NCBI RefSeq assembly: GCF_017302315.1
Contig: NZ_JAFLDT010000008.1
Location: 33,419 to 97,418, forward strand
Source: Zoogloea sp.
GTDB taxonomy: Bacteria > Pseudomonadota > Gammaproteobacteria > Burkholderiales > Rhodocyclaceae
Direction of reading: 5' to 3'
DNA: 64,000 nucleotides
The notes beneath the pieces were generated by a model, which saw only the letters and a program-made list of their open reading frames with translations, did not search any database and was not told where the DNA came from. Each line of letters starts with the position of its first letter. Position 1 is the stretch's first letter. Below, in pieces: positions 36,593 to 46,343 of the stretch. A program made the translations under genes and the position numbers.

Positions 36593-37114
36593 ATCGCTCA
36601 GGATAAGAAGCTGCGCATAAACGGCGAAATCAGTGTGCCGGAAGTGCGCTTGACGGGTGAGGACGGTGAGCAGATCGGCATCGTCACTCTGCGTGCTGCA
36701 TTGGAAGCGGCGGAAGAAGCTGGCGTTGATCTCGTGGAGATTGCGCCCATGGCCAAACCCCCCGTGTGCCGCTTGATGGACTTCGGCAAGTACAAGTACG
36801 AAGAAGCCAAGCGCGCCCACGAAGCCAAGCAGAAGCAAAAGCAGATTCAGGTCAAGGAAGTCAAGCTTCGTCCGGGTACGGACGAGAACGACTACCAGAT
36901 CAAACTGCGTAACCTGATCAAATTCCTGAACGAAGGTGACAAGGCGAAGGTGACCCTCCGTTTCCGTGGCCGTGAAATGGCTCACCAGGAATTCGGCATG
37001 CGTCAGCTTGAGCGCGTCAAGGCCGACCTCGAAGAAGTCGGACAGGTCGAGCAGATGCCGAAGATGGAAGGGCGCCAGATGATCATGGTCATCGCGCCGA
37101 AGAAAAAGCATTAA
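36593..37114 (+). CDS. infC: translation initiation factor IF-3, ATC start
   Basis: 173 residues. The conserved N-terminus is (M)[19 protein letters not shown], and the only start that yields it is ATC at 36593, with GGAG nine bases upstream. Non-canonical starts are the rule for infC, because IF-3 rejects non-AUG starts and so represses its own synthesis. A three-codon ORF, ATGGAGAATTGA, covers the Shine-Dalgarno region just before the ATC. The C-terminal domain includes [12 protein letters not shown] and [12 protein letters not shown]. Confidence 0.93.
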   Translation: MAQDKKLRINGEISVPEVRLTGEDGEQIGIVTLRAALEAAEEAGVDLVEIAPMAKPPVCRLMDFGKYKYEEAKRAHEAKQKQKQIQVKEVKLRPGTDENDYQIKLRNLIKFLNEGDKAKVTLRFRGREMAHQEFGMRQLERVKADLEEVGQVEQMPKMEGRQMIMVIAPKKKH

Positions 37115-37247
37115 GGAAATTTCGGCGCCTCACGGTGCCGGAGCACGGCGCACAGCATAGTGCGCCGGAAACAAGTGGTGACGGGTTGTTGAAGCGTTTC
37201 CGGAAGTCGGAAGCCACCCGGGGCCATGTCATAAGCTGGAGTACTTC

Positions 37248-37445
37248 ATGCCCAAGATGAAGACCAAGAGCGGGGCCGCCAAACGGTTCAAGGTCCGCGC
37301 TAGCGGTAGCATCAAGCGTTCGCAGGCGTTCAAGCGCCACATCCTGACCAAGAAGACGACCAAGAGCAAGCGCCAGCTTCGCGGCATGACTGCCGTGCAC
37401 GCTGCGGACGAAAAGTCCATCCGCGCCATGATGCCCTACGCCTGA
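37248..37445 (+). CDS. rpmI: 50S ribosomal protein L35
   Basis: 65 residues, very basic: [16 protein letters not shown] and the [18 protein letters not shown] block typical of L35. It lies between infC and rplT as in most bacteria. In E. coli this part of the operon is repressed by L20 binding upstream of rpmI; the 130-base gap after infC leaves room for such a site. Confidence 0.96.
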   Translation: MPKMKTKSGAAKRFKVRASGSIKRSQAFKRHILTKKTTKSKRQLRGMTAVHAADEKSIRAMMPYA

Positions 37446-37459
37446 TTTAGGAGAACGCA

Positions 37460-37819
37460 ATGCCCAGAGTTAAGCGCGGTGTAACCGCACGTGCCCGTCA
37501 CAAGAAAGTCCTCGATCAAGCCAAGGGCTATCGTGGTCGTCGCAAGAACGTATATCGGATCGCCAAGCAGGCGGTGATGAAGGCGGGGCAATATGCCTAC
37601 CGCGACCGTCGTCAACGCAAGCGTCAGTTCCGTGCCCTGTGGATCGCCCGTATCAACGCCGCCGCGCGTGAAGTCGGTCTGACCTACAGCCGCTTCATGA
37701 ATGGCCTCAAAAAGGCCTCCATCGAAGTGGACCGCAAGGTGCTGGCTGATCTGGCCGTTTTCGACAAGCCCGCTTTTGCGGCGCTCGCCGAACAAGCCAA
37801 GGCCCAGCTCGCTGCGTAA
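37460..37819 (+). CDS. rplT: 50S ribosomal protein L20
   Basis: 119 residues: [18 protein letters not shown] and [21 protein letters not shown] (in two parts) at the N-terminus, then [20 protein letters not shown]20 binds 23S rRNA early in assembly and in E. coli controls rpmI-rplT. AGGAG precedes the ATG. Confidence 0.97.
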   Translation: MPRVKRGVTARARHKKVLDQAKGYRGRRKNVYRIAKQAVMKAGQYAYRDRRQRKRQFRALWIARINAAAREVGLTYSRFMNGLKKASIEVDRKVLADLAVFDKPAFAALAEQAKAQLAA

Positions 37820-37833
37820 TCCGACGCAGCACG

Positions 37834-37862
37834 AAAAAAGGAGGCCTGGCCTCCTTTTTTTT
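37834..37862 (+). terminator. intrinsic terminator between rplT and pheS
   Basis: GGAGG/CCTCC core extended by an A6/T6 pairing and a long T-run, 27 bases before the pheS ATG. In E. coli an attenuator with a leader peptide lies here; the 70-base gap has no room for such a peptide upstream of the hairpin. Confidence 0.85.
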
Positions 37863-37880
37863 GTCCTGAACCCGGGATAA

Positions 37881-38921
<1,041 letters not shown>

Positions 38922-38924
38922 GCC

Positions 38925-41303
38925 ATGCAATTCTCAGAACTCTGGTTGCGCAGTTTCGTCAGTCCGGACCTTGATTCGGACGCGCTGGGCCATCTGCTCA
39001 CCATGGCAGGGCTGGAAGTGGAAGAGCAGGACGGCGTGGCCGCTGTGTTTTCCAAGGTGGTGGTTGCGCAGATCGTCGAGGCCGAAAAGCACCCCAATGC
39101 TGACAAGCTGCGTGTTTGCAAGGTGGACGCAGGGCAGGGCGAGTTGCTGCAGATTGTTTGCGGCGCACCCAACGCCGCCGCCGGCATCCGGATTCCCTGC
39201 GCCCTCGTCGGCGCCGACCTGGCGGGGTTCGGTATCAAGGCCGCCAAGCTGCGCGGCGTCGAGTCCTTCGGCATGTTGTGTTCGGCAAAGGAGCTCGGTA
39301 TCTCCGAGGAGAGCAGTGGTCTGCTGATCCTGCCGGAGGATGCGCCAGTCGGTACTGATCTGCGTGAGTATCTGGCGCTCAATGACACCCTGTTTACCAT
39401 CAAGCTCACGCCCAATCGTGCCGATTGCCTGAGCCTGACCGGCATCGCCCGGGAAGTTGCTGCCCTTACCGGCAGTCCGCTGAGCCTGCCGGCCTGCGAC
39501 CCGGTGGCGGCAACCCACAGTGATATCCGCGCCATTGTCCTCGACGCGCCGGACGCCTGTCCGCTTTATTCCGGCCGGATCATCCGGGGTGTGGATGCCA
39601 AGGCGCCGACGCCCGAATGGGTGAAGCAGCGTCTGGCGCGCAGCGGCATCCGCTCCATCAGTGCCCTGGTGGACGTCACCAACTACGTCATGCTGGAACT
39701 CGGTCAGCCGCTCCATGCCTTCGACGAGGCGAAGCTGAACGGGGCGATCCACGTCCGCTTTCCGGCTGCCGGCGAGCAGGTTCTGCTCCTCAACGGCCAG
39801 ACCGTGACGCCCGCCGCCGATACCCTGCTGATTGCGGATGAATCTCGCGCCTTGGCGCTTGCGGGCGTGATGGGGGGCGAAGACAGCGGGATCACCCTCG
39901 ACACGACGGACCTGTTCCTGGAAAGCGCCTTCTTCGCACCGGATGCGATTGCCGGGCGTGCCCGTGCCCATGGTTTCTCCTCTGACGCCTCCTACCGCTT
40001 CGAGCGTGGGGTGGACTTCGCCTTGGCCACCAAAGCCATCGAGCGTGCCACCCGCCTGATTCTCGACGTTTGCGGCGGCCAGCCAGGACAGGTGGTGGAA
40101 GCAGTTGAGCCGGGCAAGCTGCCGGCCCGTGCTCCGATCCGCCTGCGTGCGGCCCGTGTGCGCCGTGTACTGGGGATTGCCCTGAGCGCCGATGCTGTGG
40201 CCGAGATGTTCGTGCGCCTCAGTCTCGATGTAGTCAGGGATGGTGAGGACTTCATCGTCACGCCGCCTTCCTACCGGTTCGACCTGGAGATCGAGGAAGA
40301 CCTCATCGAGGAAATCGCCCGTCTCCACGGCTACGACAACATCCCGGTGCTATCGCCCCGGGGGCCGATCAGCATGCTGCCCCGTCCGGAATCCCGGCGT
40401 GACGCCATGTTCGTGCGGCGTCTGGTGGCTGGTCGCGAGTTCCAGGAAGTCATCAACTTTGCCTTCGTCGAAGAGGCCTGGGAGAAGGACTTCGCTGGCA
40501 ACACCGATCCGGTGCGTCTGGCGAATCCGATTGCCAGCCAGATGAGCGTGATGCGCTCGACGCTGATCGGTGGCCTCGTCGCCAACCTGGCCACCAACCG
40601 CAAGCGTCAGACCAACCGGGTGCGCGTTTTTGAGATCGGACGCTGTTTTACCCGCAGCCCGTCGGGTCAGCCCGTAGACGGTTTCAATCAGCCTATCCGC
40701 CTGGCTGCGCTGGCTGGTGGCCTCGCCCGCCCTGAGCAGTGGGGTGAGGCCGGCCGCAGTGTCGATTTCTTCGATCTCAAGGCAGACCTCGAGGCGTTGC
40801 TCTTTCCGCGGGTTGCCGAGTTCGAGCGGGCGGTTCACCCGGCCCTGCATCCGGGCCGTTCCGCACAGGTCGTGCTCGAGGGGAAGTGCATCGGTTTCAT
40901 TGGCGAGTTGCATCCGGTCTGGGTGCAGCGCTACGAGTTGGGTGCTGCACCGGTGGTTTTCGAGATTGAACTCGAGGCCTTGCTTGAGACCGTGACGCCC
41001 GCCTATCGGGAAGTTTCCCGCTTCCCCGCGGTGACTCGCGATCTGGCCCTCGTGGTGGAGCAGGATGCCGCAGCCGCACAGCTCCTGAAGGGGCTGCAGA
41101 GTGTTGCTCCTGCCATTGTTCAGCGCATCGAACTGTTCGACCAGTACCAGGGCAAGGGTATCGAGCAAAACCGGAAAAGCCTTGCTTTTCGGGTAGTTAT
41201 GCAAGAAACTCAGAGAACTCTGGAGGATGCCGAAGTGGATGCCGTGATGACCGCCCTGACCCGCCACGCTGAGGAAAACCTTGGCGCCAAGTTGAGGGCC
41301 TGA
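38925..41303 (+). CDS. pheT: phenylalanyl-tRNA synthetase beta subunit
   Basis: 792 residues with an N-terminal EMAP-like tRNA-binding domain ([16 protein letters not shown]), the B3/B4 editing module, B5 domain, catalytic-like domain and a C-terminal ferredoxin-fold anticodon domain starting near [13 protein letters not shown]. Length matches the E. coli protein (795). Confidence 0.98.
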   Translation: MQFSELWLRSFVSPDLDSDALGHLLTMAGLEVEEQDGVAAVFSKVVVAQIVEAEKHPNADKLRVCKVDAGQGELLQIVCGAPNAAAGIRIPCALVGADLAGFGIKAAKLRGVESFGMLCSAKELGISEESSGLLILPEDAPVGTDLREYLALNDTLFTIKLTPNRADCLSLTGIAREVAALTGSPLSLPACDPVAATHSDIRAIVLDAPDACPLYSGRIIRGVDAKAPTPEWVKQRLARSGIRSISALVDVTNYVMLELGQPLHAFDEAKLNGAIHVRFPAAGEQVLLLNGQTVTPAADTLLIADESRALALAGVMGGEDSGITLDTTDLFLESAFFAPDAIAGRARAHGFSSDASYRFERGVDFALATKAIERATRLILDVCGGQPGQVVEAVEPGKLPARAPIRLRAARVRRVLGIALSADAVAEMFVRLSLDVVRDGEDFIVTPPSYRFDLEIEEDLIEEIARLHGYDNIPVLSPRGPISMLPRPESRRDAMFVRRLVAGREFQEVINFAFVEEAWEKDFAGNTDPVRLANPIASQMSVMRSTLIGGLVANLATNRKRQTNRVRVFEIGRCFTRSPSGQPVDGFNQPIRLAALAGGLARPEQWGEAGRSVDFFDLKADLEALLFPRVAEFERAVHPALHPGRSAQVVLEGKCIGFIGELHPVWVQRYELGAAPVVFEIELEALLETVTPAYREVSRFPAVTRDLALVVEQDAAAAQLLKGLQSVAPAIVQRIELFDQYQGKGIEQNRKSLAFRVVMQETQRTLEDAEVDAVMTALTRHAEENLGAKLRA

Positions 41304-41308
41304 CCACC

Positions 41309-41614
41309 ATGAGCATGACCTTGACGAAGGCAGAGCTTGCCGACTTGCTCTTTGAGCAGGTCGGCCTCAACAAGCGTGAAGCCAAGGATATGGTGGAGTG
41401 CTTCTTTGAGGAGATCCGCATGGCTCTTGAGCGGGGCGACTGCGTGAAGCTCTCGGGCTTTGGCAATTTCCAACTACGGGAGAAACCCCAGCGCCCCGGC
41501 CGCAACCCCAAGACGGGCGAAGAGATTCCCATTACTGCCCGGCGTGTGGTGACTTTCCACGCCAGTCAGAAGCTCAAGGCCAATGTGGAGCAACTGAGCG
41601 ATGTTGCAAAGTGA
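41309..41614 (+). CDS. ihfA: integration host factor subunit alpha
   Basis: 101 residues: [36 protein letters not shown] and the arm tip [14 protein letters not shown]. Partner of IhfB at 30459. It overlaps the start of the following MerR gene by 14 bases. Confidence 0.97.
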   Translation: MSMTLTKAELADLLFEQVGLNKREAKDMVECFFEEIRMALERGDCVKLSGFGNFQLREKPQRPGRNPKTGEEIPITARRVVTFHASQKLKANVEQLSDVAK

Positions 41615-41978
41615 TCTTCCGGCGGCAGCCGATCTGCCGCCGATTCCCCTCAAGCGCTATTTCACCATTGGTGAAGTAAGCGAACTGTGCGGTGTCAAAC
41701 CCCATGTGTTGCGGTACTGGGAGCAGGAATTCACCCAGTTGCGGCCCGTGAAGCGGGGGGGAAATCGACGCTACTACCAGCACCATGAAGTGCTCCTGAT
41801 CCGTCGCATCCGCGAACTGCTATACCAGGATGGCTTCACGATCTCCGGTGCCCGCAACCGTCTTGACGAGATCGCAGCCCGCAAGCGCGAGGATGCCGAA
41901 GAGTCGGTCGGCCTGCGTGAGCAACTGGCTTCGGTGCGTGCCGAGATCAAGTCCATCCTGCAAGATCTGCAAAACTGA
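41601..41978 (+). CDS. MerR-family transcriptional regulator
   Basis: 125 residues with an N-terminal winged helix: [25 protein letters not shown] and [20 protein letters not shown] (shown in parts), then a coiled coil. No cysteine-rich metal loop or large effector domain is present. It overlaps ihfA; the same pair is conserved in betaproteobacteria and the target genes are unknown to me. A terminator follows. Confidence 0.88.
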   Translation: MLQSDLPAAADLPPIPLKRYFTIGEVSELCGVKPHVLRYWEQEFTQLRPVKRGGNRRYYQHHEVLLIRRIRELLYQDGFTISGARNRLDEIAARKREDAEESVGLREQLASVRAEIKSILQDLQN

Positions 41979-42015
41979 CCGGTGCAGCCATCCGCGCTGT
42001 GCGTTTTCCCTGTCC

Positions 42016-42046
42016 GGGGCGATGCCTGACTGGCGTCGCCCCTTTT
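42016..42046 (+). terminator. intrinsic terminator after the MerR gene
   Basis: Stem GGGGCGA/TCGCCCC with an inner GCC/GGC pairing and TTTT. It ends 17 bases before the next ATG. Confidence 0.8.
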
Positions 42047-42063
42047 CATTCGGGCCTGATTTC

Positions 42064-42816
42064 ATGACCTATTGTGTCAGCATGCTGCTGGATGCCGGTA
42101 TGGTGTTCCTCTCCGACTCCCGAACCAACGCCGGTGTTGACCACATCAATACCTTCCGCAAGATGAGCATCTTCCAGCGCCCTGGAGAGCGTGTGCTGGT
42201 GTTGATGAGCTCCGGCAATCTGGCCATCACCCAGCAACTCGTCTCCATGCTGAGGGAAACCATGGCCTCCCAGGATGCCCGTGAAAATCTGTGGTCCGTG
42301 CCCAACATGTTTGAGGCGGCACGTCACGTGGGCGAGACCCTGCGGGAGGTGTTCCGCCGGGATGCGGAAGCGCTGCAGAACTTCGGCATTGATTTCACCG
42401 CGGCCCTGATACTCGGCGGCCAGATCGGCAAGGAGCAGCCGCGGCTGTTCCACATCTATGCCGCGGGCAATTTCATCGAAGCCACGCCTGACACCCCGTA
42501 CTTCCAGATCGGCGAGTCAAAGTACGGCAAGCCGATCATCGACCGGGTGGTCAAGCGTCATACCAGTCTGGATGAGGCAGCGAAGCTGGCCCTGATTTCC
42601 ATGGATTCGACGATCCGCTCCAATCTCTCGGTAGGGGTGCCCCTGGATCTCGCAATCATCAAGACTGACGAGCTTCAGATCTCCTCACATCTCAGTATTG
42701 ATGCCAAGAACGAGTACTTCGCGATGATCCGTAATCGCTGGAGCGAGGCCCTTGGGCACGCGTTCGACGAACTGCCCAACCCGGACTGGCTGGGCAGGGG
42801 CGACGAGCTTCCCTGA
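42064..42816 (+). CDS. Anbu proteasome-related peptidase
   Basis: 250 residues, Ntn-hydrolase fold. After Met1 comes Thr2, the presumed nucleophile, in MTYCVSMLLDAGMVFLSDSR, with the conserved Lys in INTFRKM and the GNLA(I)TQ segment. The pattern is that of Anbu (ancestral beta subunit), a relative of HslV and 20S beta subunits. In many proteobacteria anbu sits in an operon with alpha-E, an atypical ATP-grasp and a transglutaminase-like gene; none of these is here. Upstream is a terminator and downstream the convergent rsgA, so it is an orphan. Its substrate is unknown. Confidence 0.88.
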   Translation: MTYCVSMLLDAGMVFLSDSRTNAGVDHINTFRKMSIFQRPGERVLVLMSSGNLAITQQLVSMLRETMASQDARENLWSVPNMFEAARHVGETLREVFRRDAEALQNFGIDFTAALILGGQIGKEQPRLFHIYAAGNFIEATPDTPYFQIGESKYGKPIIDRVVKRHTSLDEAAKLALISMDSTIRSNLSVGVPLDLAIIKTDELQISSHLSIDAKNEYFAMIRNRWSEALGHAFDELPNPDWLGRGDELP

Positions 42817-42837
42817 CCCCGGAGGCCCGTCAGGGCC

Positions 42838-43731
42838 TTACCAACCCTGCGCCTGCCGCCGCCCCTGCTCGCATTCGGTGCGGAACTGCAGGAACTGGCG
42901 CAGGCGTTTCATTTCAATCATTCCGCTCTCGGCGGCGGCCCGCAGGGCGCAACCGGGCTCCGAATCGTGCCTGCAGTCCCGGAAGCGGCATTGCCCGGCA
43001 TAGGGGCGAAACTCCCGAAAGCTCGCTTCCAGATCCTTTCCACCCAGATGCACGAGCCCGAAGGTCTGCATGCCCGGGCTGTCGATGATGCCGCCACCTT
43101 CAGGGAGAGGGTAGAGACGAGCAAACGTCGTGGTGTGCTTGCCCGTATCCAATACCTCGGAGATCTCCCGCGTCTCCGCCCTGGCTTCGGGAATCAGCGC
43201 ATTTGTCAGCGTGGATTTTCCCATCCCGGATTGTCCGACCAGCAGGCTGGTCTCGCCGATCAGGCGCGCCCGCAGGGTATCCACGTTGTCGAGGGCCGAC
43301 ATCTCGAGCACCGGGTAACCGAGGGCCGAGAAGGTGGCGAGGCGGCTGCGGGCATCGGCAAGGCCGGCGACGATGTCGGTCTTGTTCAGCACGATCAGCA
43401 CCTTGAGGTTCTGATTCTCTGCTGCGCACAGGCACCGTGAGATGAACTCGTCACTGAAACTCGGTTCGGTGGCCACCACCATTACCACCTGGGTGGCATT
43501 GGCCGCGATCAGCTTCTGCCGCCAGGCGTCGGAGCGGTAGAGCAGGCTGCTGCGCTCCACCAGCTTGTCGATGACGCCCTGGCCCGGGCCCGTAGCGGCA
43601 ATCTGGACCCGGTCGCCGCAGGCAAACAGGCTCTTCTTGCCGCGGGGAACACACAGCAGGATCTCGCCGGCGTCACTGCGGACCTCGTACTGGCGGCCGA
43701 AGGCGGCGATCAGGGTGCCGAAGGTTTTCAC
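42838..43731 (-). CDS. rsgA: ribosome small subunit GTPase RsgA
   Basis: 297 residues. OB-fold N-terminus, then a circularly permuted GTPase: G4 (NKTD) comes before G1 (GQSGMGKST) and G3 (DSPG). The zinc finger is CRFRDCRHDSEPGC. It aids late 30S maturation and release of immature subunits. Its start overlaps the stop of the M48 peptidase gene by 4 bases (ATGA), so the two are coupled. Confidence 0.96.
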   Translation of the reverse strand: MKTFGTLIAAFGRQYEVRSDAGEILLCVPRGKKSLFACGDRVQIAATGPGQGVIDKLVERSSLLYRSDAWRQKLIAANATQVVMVVATEPSFSDEFISRCLCAAENQNLKVLIVLNKTDIVAGLADARSRLATFSALGYPVLEMSALDNVDTLRARLIGETSLLVGQSGMGKSTLTNALIPEARAETREISEVLDTGKHTTTFARLYPLPEGGGIIDSPGMQTFGLVHLGGKDLEASFREFRPYAGQCRFRDCRHDSEPGCALRAAAESGMIEMKRLRQFLQFRTECEQGRRQAQGW

Positions 43732-44981
43732 TGGCTTGCTGCCTGCAGTCGGGCAATGCGAATCGCCGCGGGGGGGTGGGAGTCGTACACGCTGGAGTAG
43801 AGGGGGTCAGGGGTCAGGGTCGAGGCGTTGTCCCGGTACAGCTTGACCAGGGCACTGATCAACTCGGTGGCCGGCGCCTGACTGGCTGCGTAGGCGTCCG
43901 CCTGAAACTCGTGCTTGCGCGACCACATGCTCATCAGCGGAGTCAGGGGAAAGGTGAATACCGGCAGCGCCAGGGCGAACAGCATCAGAGTCGGCGCGGT
44001 ACCGCTGGCCTGCATGCCCAGGCCCTCGAAGAACCAGCTCTGGTTGGCCAGATGACCCAACAGGGCAAAGAACAGCAGGCTGCCGGCTCCAATCACCGCA
44101 AGGCGTTTCCACAGATGGTGATGATGATAGTGACCCAGCTCGTGGGCCAGCACGGCCTCTACCTCGGTGGGTGCCAGCTTGTCGAGCAGGGTGTCGAAGA
44201 AAACGATGCGCTTGGCCGCGCCAAAGCCGGTGAAGTAGGCATTGCCATGGGCCGAGCGCTTTGATCCGTCCATGACGAACAGGCCCGACAGGCGGAAGCC
44301 GCAGCGTGTCATCAGGCCTTCGATGCGGGCCTTGAGGGGGCCGTCTTCGAGGGGCTTGAACTTGTTGAACAGGGGGGCGATGAAGGTCGGATAGACCAGC
44401 AGCACCAGCAGGTTGAAGCCGAGCCAGAAGGCCCACACATATAGCCACCAGCGCTCGCCCATGGAGCCCATCAACCACAGCACGAAGGCGATCAGCGGCA
44501 GGCCGATCAGGGCCGCAAGGGCCACGCCCTTCAGTGTGTCGGCGATGAACAGGCCCGGGGTCAGGCGGTTGAAGCCGAAACGTGCTTCCAGGCGGAAGCT
44601 GCGGTAGAGGCCTAGGGGCAGGTCCATGAGCCATGAGACGCTGGCGACCAGGGCGATGAAGGCGACACCCTGGGCCAGGCTGCCGGCATCGAGGAAGCGG
44701 CTGGCCAGGTCGTGGAGGGCTTGCAGGCCGCCACCCAGGGTCAGGATCAGCAGCAGGCAGGTGGAGATGAAGAGATCGATCATGCCCAGCCGCACCCGTG
44801 CCACGGTGTAGTCGGCCGCCTTCTGGTGGGCGTCCAGGGAAATGCTGTCGGCGAAGGCGGCGGGTACGGCGCCCCGGTGGTGGCGCACATGCAGCATCTG
44901 ACGCATGGCGAGCCAGAAGCGGAACATCAGGCCGGCAAACAGGGCAAGCAGGAAAACAGCGGAGAGTTGGCTGGAGGTCAT
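43728..44981 (-). CDS. M48-family membrane metallopeptidase (Ste24-like)
   Basis: 417 residues with several membrane spans and the zinc motif LAHELGHYHHHH (HExxH), with the third ligand in SRKHEFQADAYAA. Relatives are CAAX-type proteases or membrane quality-control peptidases such as HtpX; this one has the Ste24-like layout of helices before the zinc site. The ATG at 44981 gives a plausible N-terminus; an in-frame extension to 45068 is Arg-rich and covers a small tandem repeat. It is divergent from orn. Confidence 0.87.
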   Translation of the reverse strand: MTSSQLSAVFLLALFAGLMFRFWLAMRQMLHVRHHRGAVPAAFADSISLDAHQKAADYTVARVRLGMIDLFISTCLLLILTLGGGLQALHDLASRFLDAGSLAQGVAFIALVASVSWLMDLPLGLYRSFRLEARFGFNRLTPGLFIADTLKGVALAALIGLPLIAFVLWLMGSMGERWWLYVWAFWLGFNLLVLLVYPTFIAPLFNKFKPLEDGPLKARIEGLMTRCGFRLSGLFVMDGSKRSAHGNAYFTGFGAAKRIVFFDTLLDKLAPTEVEAVLAHELGHYHHHHLWKRLAVIGAGSLLFFALLGHLANQSWFFEGLGMQASGTAPTLMLFALALPVFTFPLTPLMSMWSRKHEFQADAYAASQAPATELISALVKLYRDNASTLTPDPLYSSVYDSHPPAAIRIARLQAASQ

Positions 44982-45011
44982 CGGCGAGGGGCAGGGCAGG
45001 GGTGGCTTGAG

Positions 45012-45047
45012 CCGGGCACGGCGCCGGGCACGGCGCCGGGCATGGGC
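45012..45047. repeat. short tandem repeat between the M48 gene and orn
   Basis: The 12-base unit CCGGGCACGGCG occurs twice and a third, altered copy follows. It lies in the divergent promoter region of the two genes. Confidence 0.7.
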
Positions 45048-45082
45048 GTAGAATCGCGCCTTTACCAAAAAGCGGACCGATT

Positions 45083-45628
45083 ATGGCACAGGACCAGAAT
45101 CACCTCATCTGGCTGGACATGGAAATGACCGGCCTCAATCCCGACAGCGACCGCATCATCGAGATCGCCATGGTCGTCACCAACAGCAATCTGGATGTGG
45201 TGGCGGAAGGCCCGGTGGTTGCCGTGCATCAGCCCGATGCGGTGCTTGACGCCATGGACGAGTGGAACAAGAACACCCACGGCCGTTCCGGCCTGATCGA
45301 CCGGGTCAAGGTTTCCACCATCGGCGAGGCAGAGGCGGAGCAGATCTACCTGGAGTTCATGAAACAGTACATCCCCTCGCGGACCTCGCCCATGTGCGGC
45401 AACTCCATCGGGCAGGATCGCCGCTTCATGGCCCGTTACATGCCGGCACTGGAAGACTGGTTCCACTACCGCAACCTGGACGTGTCCACCTTGAAGGAGC
45501 TGGCCCGGCGCTGGCGCCCGGATGTGTACAAGGGGCTCGAGAAGAAGGGGGCCCACCAGGCGCTGGCGGACATCCATGAGTCGATTGCCGAACTGCGTTA
45601 CTACCGGGACACCTTCCTGAAGGTGTGA
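45083..45628 (+). CDS. orn: oligoribonuclease
   Basis: 181 residues of the DEDDh exonuclease group: [11 protein letters not shown] with D12 and E14, the [22 protein letters not shown] block, and [17 protein letters not shown] with the catalytic His and Asp. It degrades 2-5 nt RNA fragments and pGpG from cyclic di-GMP. Single gene, followed by a terminator. Confidence 0.97.
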   Translation: MAQDQNHLIWLDMEMTGLNPDSDRIIEIAMVVTNSNLDVVAEGPVVAVHQPDAVLDAMDEWNKNTHGRSGLIDRVKVSTIGEAEAEQIYLEFMKQYIPSRTSPMCGNSIGQDRRFMARYMPALEDWFHYRNLDVSTLKELARRWRPDVYKGLEKKGAHQALADIHESIAELRYYRDTFLKV

Positions 45629-45674
45629 TCCGCCCGGAGCGGGCCAACCCGGAAGGGGGCCGCAGTTGGAACAC

Positions 45675-45695
45675 GGGGCGCCGAGGCGCCCCTTT
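45675..45695 (+). terminator. terminator after orn
   Basis: GGGGCG/CGCCCC stem (loop CCGAGG) then TTT; the T-run is short. Confidence 0.6.
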
Positions 45696-45707
45696 GCGTG
45701 GACGTTC

Positions 45708-46343
45708 TCAACTGCCCCGCAACCACTTGCGGCTGCTCTGGGTGTCCAGCAGGTCCCTTGGTGACGCCAGGCCCTGGGCATTGGCTCGGGCCAGCGCGAC
45801 CTGGAGCAACTGGGCCACGCAGAGCGCCTCAAGCAGCGCATCCCGGTGATCCAGCCGGTCGATCCCGAAGGCCCCCAGCCAGGCGTCCATGCGGGCCTGC
45901 CCGGTGGTTCGTTCCGGAAAGAGACTGGGCATCAGGACCATCAGATCGATCCAGTCGAGGTCGGGGGCGCTGCCCAGGTTCTGCTCAAGGGCGCGTTCGA
46001 GGGTACCCTGATTGAATGGCGCGTTGAAAACCACGACCGGTGAGCGGGCAATGAAGCGCACAAGGCCGATCATGGCATCCACCGGGGCGCTGCCGAGCTG
46101 GGCGCGGTAGGCGTCGGCAGGGTGCAGCAAGCCCTGGTTGATGGCCACGGCACCCACTGCCAGCAGCCGTTGACCACCACCGTCCATGGGGCCGGTTTCC
46201 GCGTTGATCACGACGTAGCGTGTTTCGTAGTGCGAGCGCGCCAGATCTGGCGGGGGCAACGCGATGATGGCATCCAGGGCCGCCCGCTGTTCGGGATCGA
46301 GGGCCGGGTTGCTCCCCGGCAGGAGTCGGGAGAGCCAGTTCAT
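45708..46343 (-). CDS. degenerate DnaQ-like (DEDDh) exonuclease-fold protein
   Basis: 211 residues with the fold pattern of DnaQ-type exonucleases, but the acidic residues are mostly lost. The first motif, normally (V)DxE, reads INAET with N47 and E49. The second, normally xFD, reads FNAPFNQ with N111. The last, normally H(x4)D, reads DHRDALLEAL, with H166 one residue out of register and E172 in place of Asp. The frame is intact and translationally coupled to the next gene (ATGA overlap). Probably not an active nuclease; it may bind nucleotides or regulate its partner. A partner role is inferred from gene pairing only. Confidence 0.8.
   Translation of the reverse strand: MNWLSRLLPGSNPALDPEQRAALDAIIALPPPDLARSHYETRYVVINAETGPMDGGGQRLLAVGAVAINQGLLHPADAYRAQLGSAPVDAMIGLVRFIARSPVVVFNAPFNQGTLERALEQNLGSAPDLDWIDLMVLMPSLFPERTTGQARMDAWLGAFGIDRLDHRDALLEALCVAQLLQVALARANAQGLASPRDLLDTQSSRKWLRGS

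Noticed and set aside
42823-42838. Hairpin AGGCCC-GTCA-GGGCCT between anbu and rsgA as a terminator
   Set aside because: No T-run on either side; too weak to call.
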